Below the pieces are notes generated by a model that saw only the letters and a program-made list of their open reading frames with translations, was not told the DNA's origin and did no database searches. 5,203 nucleotides of DNA. It comes from an uncultured bacterium (GTDB lineage: Bacteria > Bacteroidota > Bacteroidia > Bacteroidales > JACABE01). Below, in pieces: positions 1 to 4,946 of this stretch; the stretch's first letter is position 1, and each line of letters opens with the position of its first letter. The stretch is taken from the NCBI GenBank assembly GCA_903911455.1, contig CAIWDQ010000456.1, forward strand, positions 1 to 5,203. The letters are read 5' to 3'. The translations under genes and the position numbers were made by a program.

Positions 1-135
1 AAACATTTTAAAGATTCAATATACATATTGGAAGATGAAGATGGTAAAATTGAAGATATCGAAATAATATTTGGCGTAAATGAAGAACGTGAAAAATTTG
101 ACTTAGAAAGTGATTATGCTAGCAGATTCTATTAA
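1..135 (+). CDS. Hypothetical protein, C-terminal end only (tandem paralogue of the next gene)
   Basis: An open frame enters at the left edge and runs for 44 codons to a TAA; the start lies outside the window. The visible peptide is very acidic and has no transmembrane segment. Its segment with YILEDED, then IEDIEIIFGV, aligns without gaps to residues 126-155 of the next protein (KEF...YILEEDD...IDIEFGV). I count 14 identities in 30 positions by eye, so the two genes are adjacent paralogues in the same orientation. The stop is 11 bases before the next ATG, with no room for a separate promoter or terminator, so co-transcription is likely. The last residues (about DYASRFY) diverge from the partner, which has a longer tail. 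No function can be assigned. That this is a real coding end is well supported by the homology. Confidence 0.8.
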   Translation, partial: KHFKDSIYILEDEDGKIEDIEIIFGVNEEREKFDLESDYASRFY

Positions 136-146
136 AAACAATTATC

Positions 147-719
147 ATGACAAAGAAGAAACAACCACCTCAGCTATCAAGAGTAAATTACATTAAGACT
201 AAAGCAAGAACTTTACCACTTTATAAATGCTATTTAAATACCAACTGGCAGGTTACAGGAATATCCGACATTATTGTTTCGCGTAAGCATACCAATGGCA
301 ATTATACAATCGGACAATATAGAGTTGATACTTTAGGAATAGGATTGCAGAATACTGTTGGTAGGTTTAATCAGACTGAAGAGTTTTTCACAGAATTAAA
401 AGAGGATTTCAAGTCTGATGAAACCGAAGATAACATTTACATGGAAGTAGATTATGCTTTAGTTCATAATATTATTTATGGTGCAATAGCATTTGCAGAA
501 GAAAGAAGTTTCAAACCTCACAAAGAATTCAGTTACACTAAATATATACTTGAAGAAGATGATGAAAATATTGAATTAATAGATATTGAATTTGGAGTTG
601 ATGGGCAACATCAAATTATAAAATATGTTACTCAGGAAGAGGTGGATCAACATCATAAAAAGTTCGGTGATGCACCTATTGTTATCAAGGGACATAGATT
701 TGACAGGAAAGAAGATTAA
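147..719 (+). CDS. Uncharacterised Bacteroidota-type protein, 190 aa
   Basis: This is a soluble, probably cytoplasmic protein with no signal peptide or membrane helix. The N-terminus is basic (MTKKK). Residues 16-75 hold what looks like the conserved core: IKTKARTLPLYKCY at 16-29, then a strand-rich stretch with SRKHTNGNYTIGQYRVD at 45-61 and GRFN at 72-75. A likely helix covers 101-119 and an acidic segment 136-149. From memory, unverified, similar cores (KARxLPxYKCYxN...RxHxNGxxTxGxYxVD) occur in uncharacterised Bacteroidota proteins; I know of no assigned function. The ATG at 147 is preferred because it lies 11 bases after the upstream stop and the core begins soon after it. There is no Shine-Dalgarno sequence, as is usual in this phylum. 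Its C-terminal third is homologous to the gene ending at 135. It probably forms the end of that transcription unit, since a new promoter candidate follows. Confidence 0.85.
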   Translation: MTKKKQPPQLSRVNYIKTKARTLPLYKCYLNTNWQVTGISDIIVSRKHTNGNYTIGQYRVDTLGIGLQNTVGRFNQTEEFFTELKEDFKSDETEDNIYMEVDYALVHNIIYGAIAFAEERSFKPHKEFSYTKYILEEDDENIELIDIEFGVDGQHQIIKYVTQEEVDQHHKKFGDAPIVIKGHRFDRKED

Positions 720-737
720 AAAATAATTCATTAAAAC

Positions 738-768
738 TTTCTAAGTAAAATTCTTAATTGTAATTTTG
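738..768 (+). promoter_or_regulatory. Bacteroidota-type promoter candidate for the class V aminotransferase-like gene
   Basis: TAATTTTG at 761-768 is an exact match to the Bacteroidota -7 consensus TAnnTTTG. TTTC at 738-741 is a one-mismatch version of the -33 TTTG, separated by 19 bases, which is a normal spacing. Transcription would begin around 775, leaving a leader of roughly 13 bases before the ATG at 789. It lies in the 69-base gap after the paralogue pair, so the PLP genes are probably transcribed independently of them. I see no hairpin terminator in this gap. Confidence 0.5.
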
Positions 769-788
769 CAAAACATTTATACAAATCA

Positions 789-2249
789 ATGGAAAAGTAT
801 TTTCAACAATTTAGACAAAACACTATTGGCAATGAACTTGAGTTTGAAACTCCTTATGGGATTCAAAAAATGATTTATGCTGATTGGGTAGCAAGTGGCA
901 GATTATATGCGCCTATTGAAAAGAAACTCACAGAAGAGTTAGGTCCTTATGTAGGTAATACTCACACCGAAACAAGTGAGACAGGCACAATGATGACTAA
1001 AGCATACCATCTGGCTCACGAATTAATTAAACAACATGTAAACGCAGGTCCAAATGATGTTATTATAACTTTTGGCTTCGGAATGACTGCCGTAGTTAAT
1101 AAACTTCAACGTATTTTAGGTTTGAAATTCTGTGGGAAAGTAAGTGGGAAATCCTGTTTGATGGATTCTGATCGTCCTGTAGTATTTATTACTCACATGG
1201 AGCATCATTCAAATCATACTTCCTGGTTTGAAACTGCTGCTGATATTGTACTCTTAAATCCTGATAAAGACCTATTAGTCGACCCTGATGAATTAAGAAG
1301 GAAGCTTAAAGAATATGCAAACCGTAAGTTTAAGATTGGTTCTTTTACCGCTTGTTCAAACGTTACCGGTATAGAAACTCCTTACCACCAACTTGCTAAA
1401 ATAATGCATGAACATGGTGGTGTATGTTTTGTTGATTTTGCCGCTTCGGCTCCTTATGTTGATATAAATATGCATCCAGAAGATCCTCTTGAAAAGCTGG
1501 ATTGCGTCATGTTTTCACCACATAAGTTCTTAGGTGGTCCCGGTTCATCTGGTGTTATGGTATTTGATTCTTCTTTATATAAAAGTGAAGTGCCCGATCA
1601 GCCTGGTGGTGGCACTGTTGACTGGACTAATGCCTGGGGTGAATATAAGTATATTGATGATATTGAAATTAGAGAAGATGGTGGTACTCCCGGTTTTCTT
1701 CAAGCAATTAAAACAGCTTTATGTATTGAATTGAAGAATCAGATGGGTGTAATTAATATTAAAAAAAGAGAAGAAGAACTCGTTAAAATCGCATTTCAAG
1801 AACTCAAAAAGATACCAAATCTTCATATCTTAGCAGATAATATTGAACATCGTCTGGGTATTATTTCTTTTTATTTTGATGATATCCATTTTAATATGGT
1901 TGTTAAGTTATTGAACGATCGTTTTGGTATTCAGGTTAGAGGTGGATGTGCCTGTGCAGGTACTTATGGGCATTTCTTGTTAGATGTTAGTCATGAGAAC
2001 TCTAATAAAATTACCAGTATGATCAATCATGGTGATTTATCTCAAAAACCTGGATGGATACGTTTATCACTTCATCCTACCATGACTAACGATGAATTAT
2101 ATATTGTTATTGATGCGTTAAAACAGATAAACCTTAACCATGTAGAATGGGCCAAAGATTATGTATATGATAAACATACGAATGAATTTCATCATAAAAT
2201 TAAATCAACTGCATCAGTTGTTAGATTAAAAAAATGGTTTAGTCTTTAA
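789..2249 (+). CDS. Class V aminotransferase-fold PLP enzyme, cysteine desulfurase-like (SufS/CsdA relative)
   Basis: This 486-residue cytosolic fold-type I PLP enzyme resembles the SufS/CsdA group, which removes sulfur (or selenium) from cysteine (or selenocysteine). Landmarks in order: MEHHSNHTSW at 137-146 (the PLP-stacking His region of SufS), SNVTG at 190-194, VDFAAS at 215-220 with Asp216 for the pyridine nitrogen, SPHK at 243-246 with Lys246 as the Schiff-base lysine, GGG at 273-275, GGTP at 298-301, RGGCACAG at 384-391, and WIRLSL at 423-428 with Arg425 as the likely carboxylate binder. Cys389 aligns with the SufS catalytic cysteine. Oddities: Ala219 stands where SufS-type enzymes have Gln, the usual HH before the catalytic Cys is replaced by Cys-Ala, and there is extra sequence between the Cys loop and Arg425. 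It is longer than SufS (about 400 residues). Desulfurase, lyase or another class V reaction all remain possible. It is followed 33 bases later by a cysteine-synthase-like gene. Confidence 0.9.
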   Translation: MEKYFQQFRQNTIGNELEFETPYGIQKMIYADWVASGRLYAPIEKKLTEELGPYVGNTHTETSETGTMMTKAYHLAHELIKQHVNAGPNDVIITFGFGMTAVVNKLQRILGLKFCGKVSGKSCLMDSDRPVVFITHMEHHSNHTSWFETAADIVLLNPDKDLLVDPDELRRKLKEYANRKFKIGSFTACSNVTGIETPYHQLAKIMHEHGGVCFVDFAASAPYVDINMHPEDPLEKLDCVMFSPHKFLGGPGSSGVMVFDSSLYKSEVPDQPGGGTVDWTNAWGEYKYIDDIEIREDGGTPGFLQAIKTALCIELKNQMGVINIKKREEELVKIAFQELKKIPNLHILADNIEHRLGIISFYFDDIHFNMVVKLLNDRFGIQVRGGCACAGTYGHFLLDVSHENSNKITSMINHGDLSQKPGWIRLSLHPTMTNDELYIVIDALKQINLNHVEWAKDYVYDKHTNEFHHKIKSTASVVRLKKWFSL

Positions 2250-2256
2250 AATTGTT

Positions 2257-2264
2257 TATTTTTG
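2257..2264 (+). promoter_or_regulatory. Bacteroidota -7 box candidate before the cysteine-synthase-like gene
   Basis: TATTTTTG at 2257-2264 fits TAnnTTTG exactly and is followed by CAAA, as in the box at 761-768 (both read TTTTGCAAA). It sits in the 33-base gap between the two PLP genes, 18 bases before the ATG at 2283. No good TTG or TTTG is found at the expected -33 distance, because that position falls in the end of the upstream coding region. It may therefore be a weak internal promoter supplementing read-through from the first gene. A/T-rich chance matches are possible. Confidence 0.4.
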
Positions 2265-2282
2265 CAAACTAATTTAATTTAA

Positions 2283-3395
2283 ATGGAAAAGGAAAACACC
2301 AGAAAAGTCCACGGCTTATCATCATTAATTGGTAACACACCCATACTTGCTATAAAATTTAAATATAAAGGGGAAGAAAGAGTTATTTATGCTAAAGCAG
2401 AAAATCTTAATATGACTGGAAGTATTAAGGATAGAATGGCTTATCATATTTTAAATAATGCTTATTCTAAAGGTGTTTTAAAACCTGGTGATATGATCAT
2501 AGAAGCGACTAGTGGTAACACAGGTATTTCTTTTTCGGCATTAGGAAGAGCCTTGGGGCATCCCGTTACTATTTTTATGCCTGACTGGATGAGTTCTGAA
2601 AGGATAAATCTTATTAAAAGCTTTGGTGCTAAAATTAATTTGGTAAGTAAAGAACAAGGTGGCTTTTTAGGTAGTATAAAGATGAGTGAAGATTTAGCTG
2701 CTGAAAACAAGAATTCTTTTCTACCTTGCCAGTTCTCTAACTGCGACAACGTAAATGCACATTACACAACTACAGCTCCTGAATTATGGTGGCAGATGAA
2801 GATGCGTAAACTTAAGATCAGTGCTTTTGTGGCTGGTGTTGGAACCGGTGGGACTATAATGGGTGTTGGAAAATTCTTAAAAGAACAAGATCCTACTATT
2901 TCTGTGCATCCTTTAGAGCCTTCTAATTCACCAACTCTTACTACTGGTTATAAGGTGGGTAAACACAGAGTTCAGGGCATTTCCGACGAATTTATCCCTG
3001 CAATAGTTGAGTTAGATAAACTTGATAGTATTGTTAGCGTTGACGATGGTGATTCTATTATTATGGCTCAGAAACTTGCCAGTATGGGGATGGGAGTTGG
3101 TATTTCTTCAGGAGCTAACTTCTTAGGTGCTTTAAAACTTCAAAACGAATTAGGAAAAGATAAAGTTGTTGTAACTGTGTTTTCTGATGACAATAAGAAA
3201 TACTTAAGTACCGACTTAGCTAAGTGCGAACCTGTAAAAGAAGATTTCCTATCTACAGATGTTGAGTTGATTGAGTTCAGGGCATTAAAACGTGTATGTT
3301 TTACTTGCTGTGATCCGGGTGATTGCGTTGAAGCACTTTACGAGGACGATGAAGAAGATATCTTTAGACTTCCTTCTTGCCCAAGACGTAAGTAA
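2283..3395 (+). CDS. Cysteine synthase/CysM-like PLP enzyme with cysteine-rich C-terminal tail
   Basis: This 370-residue fold-type II PLP enzyme belongs to the CysK/CysM/CBS family, which replaces the beta substituent of activated serine with sulfide or another nucleophile. Motifs in order: IGNTP at 16-20, NMTGSIKDR at 43-51 with Lys49 as the PLP lysine, TSGNTG at 76-81 (substrate loop), GVGTGGT at 185-191 (phosphate loop), QGISDEFIP at 231-239, GISSGA at 273-278 with Ser276 at the pyridine nitrogen, and KYLST at 306-310 ending the usual fold. TGSIKDR and KYLST recall actinobacterial O-phosphoserine-using CysM. The arginine that I remember reading phosphoserine there seems to be Gln231 here, so the acceptor is uncertain. 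Beyond the normal end, a tail of about 50 residues has Cys339, 342, 343, 348 and 366 and an acidic run at 354-359. It may bind metal or carry sulfur. The start at 2283 follows an A/T-rich leader with no Shine-Dalgarno sequence. Confidence 0.9.
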   Translation: MEKENTRKVHGLSSLIGNTPILAIKFKYKGEERVIYAKAENLNMTGSIKDRMAYHILNNAYSKGVLKPGDMIIEATSGNTGISFSALGRALGHPVTIFMPDWMSSERINLIKSFGAKINLVSKEQGGFLGSIKMSEDLAAENKNSFLPCQFSNCDNVNAHYTTTAPELWWQMKMRKLKISAFVAGVGTGGTIMGVGKFLKEQDPTISVHPLEPSNSPTLTTGYKVGKHRVQGISDEFIPAIVELDKLDSIVSVDDGDSIIMAQKLASMGMGVGISSGANFLGALKLQNELGKDKVVVTVFSDDNKKYLSTDLAKCEPVKEDFLSTDVELIEFRALKRVCFTCCDPGDCVEALYEDDEEDIFRLPSCPRRK

Positions 3396-3409
3396 GTTTA
3401 ACGAAACTT
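3394..3409. terminator. Weak hairpin between convergent genes
   Basis: AAGTTT and AAACTT form a 6-base-pair A/T-rich stem with an AACG loop, starting inside the stop codon of the cysteine-synthase-like gene. It fills most of the 20-base gap before the transporter's stop codon at 3416. There is no clear T-run on either strand, so intrinsic termination would be weak and the opposing transcripts probably overlap. Confidence 0.2.
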
Positions 3410-3415
3410 CATAAA

Positions 3416-4651
3416 CTATACGTCTTCTACATAGTCCAGTTCCTTGCCATAGGTTTCTTCTATAAAGAAGACTGATACTAATGCAATAGTGATAAAGATT
3501 ATTCCTATTATCACACCTGCATTCCATATCCCACAAAACGATGTTAAAGTCCCTAACATAAAGGTCATCAATATAGTTGACCCTCTTACAAAGTTAGGTG
3601 CAGAGGTAGTAACTGTGGCTCTTAAATTAGTACCATATTGTTCTGATGCTGTGGTTACAAAGCCAGTCCATAAGACACCCATTGGTATGCCTAACAATAA
3701 TAATATGCTGTAGAATAATTCAGGACTTGCACCCTTTAACGAAAAGTAAATTATAGTTAATACTATCATACTCACTATAGATATTATCAATGGTTTCTTT
3801 CGTGATTTTAGTTTCAACGACAAATACCCAAACAAAAAACTACCAATCGCTGCTCCGATATAATGCATCATTACCGAAGTTGAACCTTTAATAACACCCG
3901 TTATATGTAAAGCATCCTGAGCAAATGAAGGAGCATTGATAGTAAGTATACTTACTGCATACCAGGTCGGTATCGCCATCAATATAATTAAGATAAACTT
4001 TTTAAAACGTTTGATATTGGCAAAAAGACTAAAGAAATTACCTTTACTCACTCTTATCGCTTTTGTTTTCTCATACATTCCCGATTCGTACACTGCCATC
4101 CTTAAAAACAATAACAACATCCCTAATCCACCACCTGTCCAGAAGGCTACCCTCCAGTTAAACTTTTCGGCAACTATAAATGCAAGTACCGAACCTGCTA
4201 TGCCAATCCCCGATACTATACTGGCTCCCAAGCCTCGTGCTTCTTTTGTCATTACTTCCGAAACCATTGTGATGCCTATCCCAAGTTCGCCCGACAATCC
4301 AAAGCCTGCTATAAATCTTAAGATAGCATATTGTTGAACATTTTGTGCAAAACCATTGGCAATATTAGCAATTGAATATAAGAATATCGTTAAAAATAAT
4401 ATTGACATCCTCCCTTTTTTATCACTTAAGATGCCCCAGATGATGCCACCTATCAACATGCCTGCCATTTGCATGCTAAGCAGATAGTTACCCTGTGAAA
4501 ATAAAGCATCTTTGTTGGTTATCCCTAAATCTATTAGACTAGGATTTTTGACTACTCCAAATAATATCAAATCGTAGATATCTACAAAATAGCCTAATGC
4601 TGCTGCTACAACTATAATGTTGAATATTCTTTTTGAAGGTGCTGATGTCAT
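3416..4651 (-). CDS. Major facilitator superfamily transporter, 12 TM, probable proton-coupled metabolite symporter
   Basis: This 411-residue inner-membrane protein has about twelve hydrophobic helices, at roughly 10-34, 54-75, 82-102, 108-130, 141-161, 166-185, 219-238, 257-279, 286-305, 312-335, 353-373 and 374-396. A longer cytoplasmic loop (186-218) separates the two halves. MFS motif A appears after TM2 as GILSDKKGR at 73-81. SEVMTKEARG at 131-140 and SEQYGTNLRATV at 336-347 are the half-repeat motifs seen in the sugar-porter, MHS and AAHS-type branches. Asp24 and Asp27 in TM1 (DIYD) resemble the DGxD motif of aromatic-acid/H+ symporters. Buried Arg112, Glu122 and His263 fit ion-coupled transport. 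The substrate cannot be read from the sequence; organic acids, amino acids or sugars are all possible. The ATG at 4651 fits the start of TM1 and has an A-rich leader. It converges on the PLP genes and is not in their operon, so a shared pathway is only a guess. Confidence 0.9.
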   Translation of the reverse strand: MTSAPSKRIFNIIVVAAALGYFVDIYDLILFGVVKNPSLIDLGITNKDALFSQGNYLLSMQMAGMLIGGIIWGILSDKKGRMSILFLTIFLYSIANIANGFAQNVQQYAILRFIAGFGLSGELGIGITMVSEVMTKEARGLGASIVSGIGIAGSVLAFIVAEKFNWRVAFWTGGGLGMLLLFLRMAVYESGMYEKTKAIRVSKGNFFSLFANIKRFKKFILIILMAIPTWYAVSILTINAPSFAQDALHITGVIKGSTSVMMHYIGAAIGSFLFGYLSLKLKSRKKPLIISIVSMIVLTIIYFSLKGASPELFYSILLLLGIPMGVLWTGFVTTASEQYGTNLRATVTTSAPNFVRGSTILMTFMLGTLTSFCGIWNAGVIIGIIFITIALVSVFFIEETYGKELDYVEDV

Positions 4652-4661
4652 TCTTTTTATG

Positions 4662-4677
4662 AATAAATGTATTTATT
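4662..4677. promoter_or_regulatory. Palindrome in the transporter leader, operator candidate
   Basis: AATAAAT and ATTTATT are perfect inverted 7-base arms separated by GT. The palindrome ends 10 bases upstream of the transporter's ATG on the minus strand. It could be a repressor site or a small leader hairpin close to the ribosome-binding region. The composition is pure A/T in both arms, so chance is a serious alternative. Confidence 0.3.
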
Positions 4678-4738
4678 AAATAAGAAATCTAAAATAAATA
4701 ACCCTAATCCACGACAAAAGTTTAAAAGAGTCTTATAA

Positions 4739-4770
4739 CAAAAGTATCTATTCCTCAAAAAAGGAGTCAA
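4739..4770 (-). promoter_or_regulatory. Bacteroidota-type promoter candidate for the MFS transporter
   Basis: Read on the minus strand, TACTTTTG (4746 to 4739) matches the TAnnTTTG -7 consensus. TTG (4770 to 4768) lies 21 bases upstream of it, an acceptable -33 spacing. Transcription would start near 4732, giving a leader of about 80 bases that contains the palindrome at 4662-4677. The 8-base sequence ACAAAAGT (plus strand) occurs twice, at 4714-4721 and 4738-4745. The second copy overlaps the -7 box. Confidence 0.45.
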
Positions 4771-4777
4771 TTTTTAA

Positions 4778-4797
4778 ATGATTTCATTATAAATCAT
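4778..4797. other. Inverted repeat upstream of the transporter promoter
   Basis: ATGATTT and AAATCAT form a 7-base-pair inverted repeat with a 6-base loop. It sits about 8 bases upstream of the -33 element proposed for the transporter, where an activator site would be expected. The low G+C content makes a chance occurrence quite possible. Confidence 0.25.
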
Positions 4798-4803
4798 AGG
4801 CCA

Positions 4804-4835
4804 ATTCATAATTCATAATTTATAATTCATAATTA
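4804..4835. repeat. Short tandem heptamer repeat, ATTCATA x4
   Basis: Four consecutive 7-base units start at 4804, 4811, 4818 and 4825. Three are ATTCATA and the third is ATTTATA. A partial unit, ATTA, follows at 4832-4835. The array lies in the non-coding spacer between two leftward genes. It has no coding potential and no terminal inverted repeats. It may be slipped-strand expansion in A/T-rich DNA. Confidence 0.75.
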
Positions 4836-4878
4836 GTTTTATATTTATAACCAAAGACAAGGATTAAATATAAATGAA

Positions 4879-4914
4879 AAGGAGCTTCAACAAACATTTT
4901 TGCCGAAGCTCCTT
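4879..4914 (-). terminator. Rho-independent terminator of the T9SS-sorted protein gene
   Basis: A perfect 10-base-pair stem is formed by AAGGAGCTTC (4879-4888) and GAAGCTCCTT (4905-4914). The 16-base interior can pair further (CAAA with TTTG, tetraloop CATT) across a 2x2 internal loop. On the minus strand the stem lies 32 bases after the stop at 4947 and is followed by the T-rich sequence TTCATTTATATTTAA. The plus strand after the stem is also T-rich, but no plus-strand gene ends here, so it is assigned to the leftward gene. Confidence 0.7.
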
Positions 4915-4946
4915 AATCTCATTTTTCTTTCCTTTTCTTAGTCCCT

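Larger units (their letters stand above)
4652..4946. other. Non-coding spacer between two leftward genes
   Basis: This 295-base A/T-rich stretch separates the transporter start from the stop of the T9SS-sorted protein gene. It holds the transporter promoter candidate, two small inverted repeats, the heptamer array and the terminator listed separately. I see no credible small gene, tRNA or attachment site in it. With a terminator on one side and a promoter on the other, the two genes are probably independent transcription units. Confidence 0.7.

Noticed and set aside
1..719. One gene split by a frameshift or premature stop
   Set aside because: The fragment ending at 135 matches the C-terminal part of the following protein and not a missing N-terminal part, and the following gene has its own complete N-terminus. 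These are two paralogues and not a broken gene.
1534..1734. 66-codon plus-strand open frame
   Set aside because: It lies wholly inside the class V aminotransferase-like gene in another frame, is hydrophobic only as a shadow translation, and covers the region encoding the PLP lysine motif of the real gene.
789..2249. Calling the gene sufS or iscS
   Set aside because: No suf or isc neighbours are present, the protein is much longer than SufS, and the active-site residues differ, so a gene symbol would overstate the match.
2462..2749. 95-codon minus-strand open frame
   Set aside because: It is antisense to the core of the cysteine-synthase-like gene, whose SGNTG region is clearly the coding sequence there.
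3285..3536. 83-codon minus-strand open frame
   Set aside because: It straddles the ends of two well-supported genes in the wrong frames and has no recognisable motif or promoter.
3489..3713. 74-codon plus-strand open frame
   Set aside because: It is antisense to the last helices of the MFS transporter, and its repetitive hydrophobic composition is what complemented membrane-helix codons give.
3936..4337. 133-codon plus-strand open frame
   Set aside because: It is antisense to TM4-TM7 of the transporter, whose motifs (SEVMTKEARG, the GFGLSGELG helix) are convincing on the minus strand.
4804..4835. CRISPR array
   Set aside because: The units are only 7 bases and directly abutting with no spacers, and no cas gene is present.
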